In this document: one piece after another, positions 8,808 through 16,610 of the stretch
How positions within the stretch are numbered: the first letter of the stretch is position 1
Layout: each line of letters starts with the position of its first letter
Origin: CAVEFW01 sp963643505
GTDB taxonomy: Bacteria; Actinomycetota; Coriobacteriia; Coriobacteriales; Eggerthellaceae
NCBI GenBank assembly: GCA_963643505.1
Contig: CAVIKF010000004.1
Span: forward strand, 124,001 to 188,000
Direction: 5' to 3'
Length of the DNA stretch: 64,000 nucleotides
Notes under the pieces: generated by a model
The model's input: the letters and a program-made list of their open reading frames with translations, nothing else
The model's database searches: none
What the model was told of the DNA's origin: nothing
Made by a program: the position numbers and the translations under genes

Positions 8808-11063
8808 TTAGCCTTCCTTGTTCTCGTCGCTTTCCTGGGCATCGCTTTCCCGGGCGAGCTCCTTCTCGGCGGAGGGCTCCGACGTCTCAACGGAAGGCGT
8901 TTTCGGCGACACCGCGTACGGGTTGGAGGGAACAATTCGCTCAAAGTGATCAAAAGGCATCGCTGCGGCATCCGGAGCGCCATTGGCATCGTATTCGGCA
9001 GGCTTCAAAGATCCCGACGCGATGAGCTCCTGATCCTTGGCACGGGCAGCGGCCTCTTCCTCATCCTTCTTCCGCTTTATGTCGACCTCGCGCAACAGGT
9101 ACTCGTCCCACTTGTTGTCAAGCAATGCCTGGCATTCCTCGCCGTCGACCGTCTCACGCTCCATGAGGACCTTGGCCATGAGGTGCATCTGGTCCATTTT
9201 GGAACTGAGTATCTCGTAAGCCGTATCGTGGGCTTCCTTCATGATGCGGGCGATCTCGTCGTCGATGCGCTTCGCGGTCTCGTCGGAGTAGTTTTGCGTG
9301 TTGCCATAGTCGCGGCCAAGGAACACCTCGTGGTTCGCCTCACCAAACACCTGCTGGCCGAGCTCGGAGCTCATACCGTACTGCATGACCATGCTGCGCG
9401 CCATCTTCGTCGCGCGCTCGAGGTCGTTGCTTGCTCCCGTGGTGACGTCGCCGCAGAAGATCTCCTCCGCGACACGACCGCCCATGAACACGGCAAGTTC
9501 GGCCTTCATCTCACCGACGGAATTGAGGACCTTGTCCTCATCGGGAATGGAAAGGGTATAGCCAAGAGCACGACCACGACTGATGATCGAGATCTTGTGG
9601 ACCGGGTCCGCCTTCTCAAGTGAGTGGCCGACAAGGGCATGACCGCTCTCGTGGTATGCAATGATGCGCTTGGTATCGTCGTTCATGATCTTGCTCTTGC
9701 GCTCAGGACCGGCGATGACACGCTCAAACGCAGAGGTGACTTCCTGCATGGTGATGATGCGCTTGTTTTTGCGGGCGGTGAGCAGCGCGCTCTCATTCAT
9801 GAGGTTCATGAGGTCTGCACCGGTAAAGCCCGACGTCAAGCTCGCAATACGATCAAGATCAACATCGCTTCCAAGCGGCTTGTCCTTGGAGTGGACCTCG
9901 AGGATCTTCTTGCGGCCGTCGACCGTAGGACGGTCAACGACGATTTGGCGGTCGAAACGACCGGGGCGAAGTAAGGCGGGATCGAGGATGTCAGCGCGGT
10001 TCGTCGCCGCGATGAGCACGACACTCTCGTTCTTGTCAAAGCCGTCCATCTCGACAAGCAATTGGTTGAGTGTTTGCTCACGCTCATCGTGACCGCCACC
10101 AACACCAGCGCCACGCTGACGGCCGACCGCGTCGATCTCGTCGATGAAGATGATGGAGGGTGCGGCATCCTTAGCCTGTTGGAACAGGTCGCGAACGCGG
10201 CTTGCACCGACACCGACGAACATCTCGACGAAGTCAGAACCGGAGATGCTGAAGAACGGGACGCCCGCCTCGCCAGCCACAGCGCGAGCAAGCAGCGTCT
10301 TGCCGGTGCCCGGAGGGCCTACGAGCAAGCAACCTCGGGGGATCTTGGCTCCCATGGCCTGGTATTTTGCCGGGTTAGACAAAAAGTCCTTGATCTCAGC
10401 CATCTCCTCGACTGCCTCGTCGACACCCGCGACATCGCTAAACTTGACATCGGGACGCTCCTCAGCGGCTTTTTTCGCCTTGGTCTTCCCGAATCCCATC
10501 TGGGAGTTTGTGGTTTTTTGCATGGAGTTCATAAAGTAGATGAACAGACCTGCAATCAACAGGATCGGCAAGATCGAACCGAGAATGCTCCAAAGATTGG
10601 ACGGGAGCGTGACCTGATAGGTGATCTCAGGATGGGCGGACATGAGCTCGCCTAGGGAATCGGAGCCAACATAGGTCGCCGTGTAGTTATGCAGCGATCC
10701 CTTTTCCGTAGATTCCATAGTCTGCGTAGCAACAATCGCTGTGCCCCCCATCTTTTGAGATGCGGCATTGAGGGCCTCGAACGCACGGTTGAACGTGCCC
10801 AATGTGTCGGAGATGCTCGTGGATGCCGGATAGTAGGAGCCCGTCACCGAGTAGCCGCCCGCGTCATAGGTGCACGACGTCACGCGGCCCTGTTCCACGG
10901 CTTGGGTGAATTCGGACGTCGTCAGGGAGTCGGTGACAGCATCGGAGGTTCGTCCCATCATGAGCTGCGAGGCTACAAAAGCGACGACAACAACCGCAAG
11001 GACCACCCAGATGAGCGTGGTACGGCTACCGGGATCTACATTGGGTTTCTTGTTTTCTGCCAT
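8808..11063 (-). CDS. ftsH: ATP-dependent zinc metalloprotease FtsH
   Basis: 751 residues. It is a membrane-anchored AAA+ protease that degrades unassembled membrane proteins and short-lived regulators. Helices at about 17-35 and 158-177 flank an extracytoplasmic domain. The Walker A motif GPPGTGKT is at 249-256, Walker B IIFIDEID near 304-311, the arginine-finger region RPGRFDR near 366-372, and the zinc site HESGH at 471-475. The C-terminal 100 residues are a charged Glu/Lys/Ala-rich extension longer than in E. coli. The ribosome site (AGGAA, about 12 bases ahead) is weak. It heads the ftsH-folPK-birA unit and is divergent from tilS. Confidence 0.97.
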   Translation of the reverse strand: MAENKKPNVDPGSRTTLIWVVLAVVVVAFVASQLMMGRTSDAVTDSLTTSEFTQAVEQGRVTSCTYDAGGYSVTGSYYPASTSISDTLGTFNRAFEALNAASQKMGGTAIVATQTMESTEKGSLHNYTATYVGSDSLGELMSAHPEITYQVTLPSNLWSILGSILPILLIAGLFIYFMNSMQKTTNSQMGFGKTKAKKAAEERPDVKFSDVAGVDEAVEEMAEIKDFLSNPAKYQAMGAKIPRGCLLVGPPGTGKTLLARAVAGEAGVPFFSISGSDFVEMFVGVGASRVRDLFQQAKDAAPSIIFIDEIDAVGRQRGAGVGGGHDEREQTLNQLLVEMDGFDKNESVVLIAATNRADILDPALLRPGRFDRQIVVDRPTVDGRKKILEVHSKDKPLGSDVDLDRIASLTSGFTGADLMNLMNESALLTARKNKRIITMQEVTSAFERVIAGPERKSKIMNDDTKRIIAYHESGHALVGHSLEKADPVHKISIISRGRALGYTLSIPDEDKVLNSVGEMKAELAVFMGGRVAEEIFCGDVTTGASNDLERATKMARSMVMQYGMSSELGQQVFGEANHEVFLGRDYGNTQNYSDETAKRIDDEIARIMKEAHDTAYEILSSKMDQMHLMAKVLMERETVDGEECQALLDNKWDEYLLREVDIKRKKDEEEAAARAKDQELIASGSLKPAEYDANGAPDAAAMPFDHFERIVPSNPYAVSPKTPSVETSEPSAEKELARESDAQESDENKEG

Positions 11064-11376
11064 AGAAGTTGTTTTTCCTATCGTTTATGTTCGATCGCGG
11101 TTCCACGTATCCGCCTCCAACAGGAAACAGGACTGCCGTTGCCGATATTCGACAACGAACGAGCCGCTCAAATTGCATAACGGGTAGTGTAACATTCGCA
11201 TGCGTCATACGCGGGCGCCACTCTCCCCAAGGACGCCGCAATCACGTTTTTTACATTATGTTCTCAACGTGTAAGAATGAGTCTCTCCAACGTGTAAGAA
11301 AGATTCCGGCCCCATTGCCAAAACGGAGGCACCCCAACTCCTTTACGCTATCATAACGAAGAGCGAAGGAGGCTCT
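11064..11376. other. Divergent ftsH/tilS intergenic region
   Basis: This 313-base region must contain both promoters. Visible are a 13-bp direct repeat (annotated separately), an AT-rich tract around 11248-11262 and TATCAT about 27 bases upstream of the tilS start as a possible -10. No gene, RNA or good -35 hexamer is recognisable. Confidence 0.5.
11265..11300. repeat. Two 13-bp direct repeats CAACGTGTAAGAA
   Basis: CAACGTGTAAGAA occurs at 11265-11277 and again at 11288-11300, a 23-bp period, which is close to two helical turns. The site lies between divergent ftsH and tilS, so it is a candidate binding site for a dimeric regulator. No known regulator motif is recognised. Confidence 0.5.
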
Positions 11377-12531
11377 ATGCAGACACCGAAGCAATTCACA
11401 GAGACGATGGTCAACCGCTTGCAACAAACCATCGAGAAACGCGACCTTGCCGCCGCGGAAAGCCCGGTTCTTTTGATGGTGTCCGGAGGCAGCGACTCCA
11501 CGGCACTGGCACACCTCGGGTGCGAACTCTCGGCGCGTGGCATCATCGGCCCCGTCGCAATACTCCACGTCAACCATGGTATTCGCGGTGCAGAGGCCGA
11601 CCGAGACCAAGCGTTCGTCTCCGACATCGCCACCCTCCTCGACACTCCTTTGTTCGTATGTCAAATCGATGTGCCCGCCCTCGTTGAGGCGACTGGAGAA
11701 AACTACGAGGCTGTCGCACGTCATGAGCGTTATGAGGCTGCCTACCAAGCTCTTGAGAAGCTGTGCCGCCACGTCGGTGCCCCCGTATCTTCGGGACGAA
11801 TCTTCACCGCCCACACCCAAGACGACCGCGTCGAGAACTTCTACATGCGCTCGATCGTGGGAACCGGTCCCGGCGGGTTCCGCTCGATGCGCTACCTCAA
11901 CGGCAAGGTCGCACGACCGTGCCTCGATGTAAGCCGCAACGATCTGCGCACCTATCTTGAAGCCCGGCGCGACGCAGAAATGCCTATCGTCTCCGACGGG
12001 GACGCCCTTTGGCGCGAGGACGCCACCAACGCCCATACCGACCAATTCCGTGCCTACGTCCGCCACGAGATCGTTCCCCGCGCGACCGAACGCAACGCAC
12101 GTCTACTCGAAACGCTGACCCGCACCATGAACCTCATCGCCGATGAGGACGACTTCATGGACGGGCTCGCACAAGAGCTCCTTGCCGACACCGTCCGTTG
12201 GATTTGCCTCGAGCCCGCCATAAACGATGAGGCCGACTTGGGACAAACCCCGGATGCGCCCGAAGACGGGTGCGTGATTGCCCCCAAGTTCGGCAAAGCT
12301 CCCTTGCCGGTGAGACGTCGCACCGCGCTCGCCGTGCTCCAAACCATACTCGGCCCCCAGTTCCGCATAGAGACAGCGACGGTCGACGCCGTGATCGATG
12401 CGTGGGGGGACGGCTCCCCCATCGGCGGGTATTCAACCAACATCCAAGGCAACCTCGCCGTCAGCGCGAACAAGGTCGGCGTGCGCATCGAGCCGATGGA
12501 GGCCTATCGCGCACGTCGCAATCGCCTATAA
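11377..12531 (+). CDS. tilS: tRNA(Ile)-lysidine synthase
   Basis: 384 residues. It modifies the wobble C34 of the AUA-reading tRNA-Ile to lysidine, an essential step. The PP-loop SGGSDST is at residues 36-42. The family's HVNHGIRG motif follows, then the catalytic-domain segment FTAHTQDDRVENFYMRSIVGTG and GKVARPCLDVSR. The ribosome site AAGGAGG lies 6 bases before the ATG. The usual hpt gene between tilS and ftsH is missing; instead tilS and ftsH point away from each other. The stop codon lies within the first copy of a short direct repeat. Confidence 0.95.
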   Translation: MQTPKQFTETMVNRLQQTIEKRDLAAAESPVLLMVSGGSDSTALAHLGCELSARGIIGPVAILHVNHGIRGAEADRDQAFVSDIATLLDTPLFVCQIDVPALVEATGENYEAVARHERYEAAYQALEKLCRHVGAPVSSGRIFTAHTQDDRVENFYMRSIVGTGPGGFRSMRYLNGKVARPCLDVSRNDLRTYLEARRDAEMPIVSDGDALWREDATNAHTDQFRAYVRHEIVPRATERNARLLETLTRTMNLIADEDDFMDGLAQELLADTVRWICLEPAINDEADLGQTPDAPEDGCVIAPKFGKAPLPVRRRTALAVLQTILGPQFRIETATVDAVIDAWGDGSPIGGYSTNIQGNLAVSANKVGVRIEPMEAYRARRNRL

Positions 12532-12581
12532 TCGACCAGCGCGCAGGATATCCCAACCTATAATCAAACAACGCGCAGGAT
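12525..12581. repeat. 25-bp imperfect direct repeat containing TATAAT, between tilS and maf
   Basis: Copies at 12525-12549 and 12557-12581 share CCTATAATC, a few variable bases and CGCGCAGGAT. The first overlaps the tilS stop codon. Each copy contains a perfect TATAAT (12527-12532 and 12559-12564) about 70-108 bases upstream of maf, so they may be tandem -10 elements for maf or simply a short tandem duplication. Confidence 0.6.
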
Positions 12582-12634
12582 TGACCGACGCCGAGTCACC
12601 ATCGCGCGTCTCGTTGCGAACCCAGGAGAACACC

Positions 12635-13288
12635 ATGACCACCGAAGAGGCCCCTAAGACCACACCTGAGATAAACATCATTCTGGCGTCTGCCAGCCCC
12701 CGCCGACGTGAACTCTTGGAGAAGGCGGGCGTGAGGTTCACGGTGCGCGTCGCGGATGTCGACGAGTCGCTTGAGCCCGACCTTGCCGCAAACCCTCCCC
12801 AAGCGGCCCAAAAGCTCGCTGAGCGCAAGGCGGGCGCCATTGTGCAGGAGTTGCTCGCAGAGGAAGACCTCGATGGCATGTACCTTGTCATGGGCGCTGA
12901 CACCATGGTGGCGCTTAACGGGGAGATATTCGGAAAACCGACAAACTTCAGCGATGCGAAACACATGTTGCGCAAGCTTTCCGGTAACACCCACCAAGTC
13001 CACACCGGTGTCGCCCTTTGGATGATCTCGGCTTATCAGACCGAGGAGGTCAACATAGGGTTTCGCAGCTTCGTTGACACGAGCGACGTGACGTTTCACA
13101 AGCTCGACGACGAGACCATCGACGCGTACCTTGCCAAGGGCGAGAGCTACGACAAGGCAGGCGCCTACGCGGTCCAAGGCGAGGGAGCGGCCCTCGTCCA
13201 ACAAGTCGACGGCTACCTCGACACCGTCATCGGCCTTCCCGCAGAGCGCCTTGTCGCAGAATATCCCGAAATTCTTGGCCTGGCCTAG
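12635..13288 (+). CDS. maf: Maf-family nucleoside triphosphate pyrophosphatase
   Basis: 217 residues. Maf proteins hydrolyse non-canonical or pyrimidine NTPs, such as dTTP and UTP, to monophosphates. The hallmark ILASASPRRRELL is near residues 16-28; GADTMV with GEIFGKP and the late GAYAVQGEGA segment complete the family pattern. The ATG at 12635 has AGGAGA upstream. About 15 residues precede the conserved core, slightly more than usual. It follows tilS by 103 bases on the same strand. Confidence 0.93.
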   Translation: MTTEEAPKTTPEINIILASASPRRRELLEKAGVRFTVRVADVDESLEPDLAANPPQAAQKLAERKAGAIVQELLAEEDLDGMYLVMGADTMVALNGEIFGKPTNFSDAKHMLRKLSGNTHQVHTGVALWMISAYQTEEVNIGFRSFVDTSDVTFHKLDDETIDAYLAKGESYDKAGAYAVQGEGAALVQQVDGYLDTVIGLPAERLVAEYPEILGLA

Positions 13289-13313
13289 ATTTCTCAGCTT
13301 GCTTGGGAGCTCC

Positions 13314-13377
13314 GTTTGGGCCAAGGCGTCGCCCGATTCAAATCGCCGTTTGCGCGAAGCCGCCGCCTGACCCAAAC
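13314..13377. repeat. Long inverted repeat between the convergent maf and cupin genes
   Basis: GTTTGGG (13314-13320) and CCCAAAC (13371-13377) enclose GC-rich segments that can pair further. No T tract follows on either strand, so it is at best a factor-dependent or weak bidirectional terminator. Confidence 0.4.
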
Positions 13378-13399
13378 TGTCGCTTGGCGTTCAGACTCT

Positions 13400-14161
13400 T
13401 CAGTTCTCTTTTGCAGTTGCAGCCTGATACGCCGCATCATCTACGGCCTCGAGCCACTCATTGGAGCTTTCCTCGCCCGGTACATCCATAGCAAGATGAG
13501 AAAACCAACTGTCCGGCGCGGCCCCGTGCCAGTGTTTTACGCCGGCAGGAATGTTCACAGTATCACCCGGATGAAGCTCACGTGCCGGTTTGCCCCACTC
13601 CTGATAGAAGCCTCTGCCAGCAACGCAGATAAGTATCTGACCGCCACCGCTTTTTGCATGATGGATATGCCAATTGTTTCGACAACCTGGTTCAAATGTC
13701 ACATTGAAAATACCGAGCTGATCGGTGGATACCGGTGCCAAATAGCTCTGGCCGATAAAATATTTCGCATAAGCGTCGTTGGGTGCACCGATAGGAAACG
13801 TCATCTCGTTTTCGTGCTTTGACCTTGCGTCCGGTGCATCGTTGTCTGCCCAAACCTCTTTTGCCAAAGAAAATACCGCCCACGCCTTCGGCCAACCTGC
13901 ATAAAATGCCACATGGGTGATGATCGCAGCGATTTCCGTCTTCGTTACACCGTGGCTCTTTGCATTTTGAAGATGAAATTTGAGCGATGAATCCGTGATT
14001 CCTTGTGCCGTCAAGGCAACTACCGTGATGATGCTCCTTGTTTTTAAGTCGATGCCCTCGTTATTCCAGTTTTCTCCAAAGAGCACATCGTCATTGAAAT
14101 GCGCAAACTCCGGAGCAAACTCCCCAAGTGCATCTCTACCTGCCGTTTGTATTACTGTCAT
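13400..14161 (-). CDS. Carboxymuconolactone decarboxylase-like / cupin fusion protein
   Basis: 253 residues. The N-terminal half has the AhpD/CMD fold pattern: FGENWNNEGIDLKTRSII, then HLQNAKSHGVTKTEIAAII and THVAFYAGWPKAW. It lacks the two-cysteine CxxC redox motif of true AhpD. The C-terminal half is a cupin with metal-type histidines in NNWHIHHAKSGGGQI and PAGVKHWHGAAPDSWFSH. Such fusions are annotated variously as decarboxylases or detoxification enzymes; the substrate is unknown. The ATG at 14161 has AAGGAAG ahead. Its promoter has the 19-bp spacer typical of MerR regulators, so it is probably induced by a small reactive or aromatic compound. Confidence 0.85.
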   Translation of the reverse strand: MTVIQTAGRDALGEFAPEFAHFNDDVLFGENWNNEGIDLKTRSIITVVALTAQGITDSSLKFHLQNAKSHGVTKTEIAAIITHVAFYAGWPKAWAVFSLAKEVWADNDAPDARSKHENEMTFPIGAPNDAYAKYFIGQSYLAPVSTDQLGIFNVTFEPGCRNNWHIHHAKSGGGQILICVAGRGFYQEWGKPARELHPGDTVNIPAGVKHWHGAAPDSWFSHLAMDVPGEESSNEWLEAVDDAAYQAATAKEN

Positions 14162-14248
14162 TTGACCACACTTCCTTACCGACTTGACAAGCATTTTCCA
14201 AAGCTGGATGTCCCTTGGTGTCTTCGATGTCGTTCATGTACCACATTC

Positions 14249-14279
14249 ACGTTAAGCCATAAACCTCACTTCAGGTCAA
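14249..14279 (-). promoter_or_regulatory. MerR-type promoter of the CMD-cupin gene
   Basis: On the minus strand TTGACC (14279-14274) and TAACGT (14254-14249) are separated by exactly 19 bp, the elongated spacing of MerR-activated promoters. The spacer carries an imperfect dyad (ACCTGAAGTGAGGTTTA). The transcript would have a leader of about 80 bases. No merR gene is in the immediate neighbourhood. Confidence 0.6.
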
Positions 14280-14335
14280 GGTCATTTTGAATTTTTTTTT
14301 GGGGGATATGCCCTGTATACGATCGGATGAGTCGC

Positions 14336-15709
14336 TTACAACCGTTTGGACAAAAGACACACCGTCTCAACATGGTCGGTATGGGGAAACATGTCCACCG
14401 GCTGTATGGCGTCTATTCGATACCCGCCCTTCAAGAGAACGCGCAGGTCACGAACCTGGGTCTGAGGATTACAACTGATGTAGACGATACGGGCAGGCGT
14501 CAAGGCGCACGTCGCCTCCAAGAACTCCGGGCTCGAACCGGCACGGGGCGGATCCATGAGCAAGAGGGCCTTCCCAGGGTCGAAAGACTCCTCAGCCAAG
14601 ACCTCGGAGACTGCCTTTTGGACCTGGGGCCCAACGTCCCTTCCTGCCAACGCTAACATGAACTTGCCCGCATCAGCTGTGACAAAAACGGCGTTCTCCA
14701 CACCGTTGTGGCGAGCGTTCAGACGCGCATCCGCCACAGCTTTCCCCACGCTCTCCACGCCTATGACGCGACGAGCGCCACGTCGTGCGGCGACAAGGCC
14801 TATCGTGCCCGTACCGCAATAGGCATCAATCGCCGTCAGGCCATCACACCCTCCCTCTCGATTCGTGCCAAGACCGGCCAAATCCATGGCGGTCTCGTAA
14901 AGCACCTCTGTTTGCGTGCAGTTAACCTGGTAAAACGACTGGCTTGAAATACGGAAGCTCAGCCCGCACAACGTATCGAGAATGAACCCGGGGCCATAGA
15001 GGACATGCTCCTCCGTCCCCAAGATGACGTTGGTTTGGCGGGTATTGACGTTTTGGACGATCGTCGTGATGAAGGGGCACTTCTTGACGAGCTCACGACA
15101 AAACTGCTTCGAAGACGGAAACTCCCGCGCGTTTGTCACCAACGTCACAAGGACCTCGCCGCTTTCGTGTCCGACGCGCACGACGACATGGCGCATAAAA
15201 CCCGCACCTGTGTCCTCGTTATAGGGCGGGACGCCGTGGTGTTGCATGAGCGCCCGAATCGCGAGGACGACCGCCTTGCCCTGCTCGTTCTCTAAAAGGC
15301 AGTGATCAGTGGGGACAAGTTTGTGGGTTCCCGCTTGATACATTCCGGTTAGGACCTCGCGGTCCAGGCCCCGGGATTTTGACGTGCCGCCTTTCCGCGT
15401 TTTGGCCTGGCGTCCCTGGTGTCCGTTTTTCGTTTTCTTTTTGCCGGGCGCAAAAGGGCTCGTCACCTTGTCACGGTAATGGTAGGGGTTCTCCATGCCC
15501 TTGATTGGCAGCGGTGTCGGCGCATCGCACAGGCTCGAAAAGAGGTCACGCATACGCTTGTCCTTGAAAGAGAGCTGCTCGTCGTAAGGGATGGCGCTGC
15601 GAGTACACCCACCGCATTGCTTATCGACCGGGCATATCGGACGAGCAGGAGAATCCACCCTCCCCAAAAGGACGTCACCAACATGTTTGTCAGACGTTCG
15701 TTTTTGCAC
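14336..15709 (-). CDS. rlmD: 23S rRNA (uracil-5-)-methyltransferase RlmD/TrmA family
   Basis: 457 residues. It methylates C5 of a uridine in 23S rRNA using SAM. Cys26, Cys32 and Cys35 (CPVDKQCGGC) with a later cysteine in PTDHCLLE form the [4Fe-4S] site of RumA-type enzymes. The SAM site is AIDAYCGTGTIGL. The catalytic cysteine region is IVYISCNPQT, preceded by LLLMDPPRAGS. Only about 25 residues precede the cluster cysteines, so the N-terminal TRAM RNA-binding domain is missing. A Lys/Arg/Gly-rich stretch (about residues 89-118) is inserted near the start of the fold and may compensate in RNA binding. The start is GTG with AAGGGA upstream. Confidence 0.9.
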   Translation of the reverse strand: MQKRTSDKHVGDVLLGRVDSPARPICPVDKQCGGCTRSAIPYDEQLSFKDKRMRDLFSSLCDAPTPLPIKGMENPYHYRDKVTSPFAPGKKKTKNGHQGRQAKTRKGGTSKSRGLDREVLTGMYQAGTHKLVPTDHCLLENEQGKAVVLAIRALMQHHGVPPYNEDTGAGFMRHVVVRVGHESGEVLVTLVTNAREFPSSKQFCRELVKKCPFITTIVQNVNTRQTNVILGTEEHVLYGPGFILDTLCGLSFRISSQSFYQVNCTQTEVLYETAMDLAGLGTNREGGCDGLTAIDAYCGTGTIGLVAARRGARRVIGVESVGKAVADARLNARHNGVENAVFVTADAGKFMLALAGRDVGPQVQKAVSEVLAEESFDPGKALLLMDPPRAGSSPEFLEATCALTPARIVYISCNPQTQVRDLRVLLKGGYRIDAIQPVDMFPHTDHVETVCLLSKRL

Positions 15710-15883
15710 TGTTGTCCCTTGCTCCCCTCGCGTTGTGTGCCTGATTCATTGTATACGCTTATTCGCTTTCCACCCTCGCCGGTTTTGTCGACAAAAACAG
15801 GGGTCTTAATAGTTCTTTTAATTATTCATATCCTAAATATTGGACATTTAATTTGATTATTTACGTGCAGTTTTTATTATTTG

Positions 15884-15894
15884 TGAATTATTCA
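15884..15894. promoter_or_regulatory. Palindrome TGAATTATTCA upstream of the marR promoter
   Basis: A perfect 11-bp palindrome ends 8 bases before the -35 box of the MarR gene, within a markedly AT-rich stretch (about 15790-15960). Its position suits an autoregulatory operator; the regulator is inferred, not shown. Confidence 0.4.
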
Positions 15895-15902
15895 ATAAAT
15901 TG

Positions 15903-15931
15903 TTGACACACAAAATGAAAGAACGTATAGT
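15903..15931 (+). promoter_or_regulatory. Strong sigma-A promoter of the MarR-family gene
   Basis: TTGACA (15903-15908) and TATAGT (15926-15931) with a 17-bp spacer, about 40 bases upstream of the start codon. It is the best consensus promoter in the window. Confidence 0.85.
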
Positions 15932-15971
15932 TCCCTCAGTGTCGTAAAAGAGAAAGAGAAAAGAGGAACCT

Positions 15972-16463
15972 ATGTCTGGTGCATTGAAGACCCTCAACAA
16001 GATGAAGAAGGCAAACAAGCTCACCCAACTGTATTTCCGCAAGAACGGACCCCGCAGCTACAAGCGCGGTATCGGCGCTTTGCTTATCGCCCTTGAGGCC
16101 GAGGGCTCCGCAACTCAACGCGACCTCGTTGTCGCAACCGGCTTGTCCCGCGCAAACCTGAAGGACGTCGTCAAGAAGGCCGTCCGCAAGGGATACGCCA
16201 CCATCGAAGATGCCGAGGGCAAGAAGACCTACACCGTCGCCCTGACCGAGGAAGGCAAGGCTGTCGCAGCCAAGCGAGTTGCCGCCCAGGAGAAAGCAGC
16301 CGACAAGCTGGCTGAGGCGCTGAGCACTGACGAGATTGCCGCACTCGATGCGATCTGCGAGAAGCTCATCATTGCCGCGAAGGAGGATGGCGTCTGTGGC
16401 AAGAAGAAGGGCCGCAAGTTCCACAAGAAGTGCCACAAGCACGCCCACCGCTGCCACAAGTAA
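15972..16463 (+). CDS. MarR-like winged-helix regulator with Cys/His-rich C-terminal tail
   Basis: 163 residues. Residues about 30-95 form a MarR-type winged helix: ALEAEGSATQRDLVVATGLS, a recognition helix RANLKDVVKKAV, then KGYATIEDAEGKKTYTVAL as the wing. A helical region follows (AAQEKAADKLAEALSTDEIA), probably for dimerisation. The last 22 residues contain three Cys and five His among many Lys (KFHKKCHKHAHRCHK), a likely metal-binding segment absent from classical MarR proteins. The protein may sense a transition metal; that is inference. It has AGAGGAA before the ATG, a near-consensus promoter with a palindrome, and a strong terminator, so it is a self-contained, well-expressed single gene. 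No transporter or effector gene adjoins it. Confidence 0.82.
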   Translation: MSGALKTLNKMKKANKLTQLYFRKNGPRSYKRGIGALLIALEAEGSATQRDLVVATGLSRANLKDVVKKAVRKGYATIEDAEGKKTYTVALTEEGKAVAAKRVAAQEKAADKLAEALSTDEIAALDAICEKLIIAAKEDGVCGKKKGRKFHKKCHKHAHRCHK

Positions 16464-16494
16464 TCCCACTGCCAAGAGATAATTCGCGCAAAAA

Positions 16495-16524
16495 GTAGGA
16501 ACCCCGCCTGGGGTTCCTACTTTT
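16495..16524 (+). terminator. Bidirectional terminator between the MarR gene and the aminotransferase
   Basis: A perfect 11-bp stem (GTAGGAACCCC/GGGGTTCCTAC) with a 4-base loop. TTTT follows on the plus strand and AAAA precedes it, giving a T run on the minus strand too. It serves the convergent genes on both sides. Confidence 0.95.
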
Positions 16525-16610
16525 ATCTCTCTTGCATAACGGAATATATGCGGAAAACTCCCAACCAGCCGAGCGTGAAATCACACACAGATTCACACTC
16601 GGGCTTGCAC

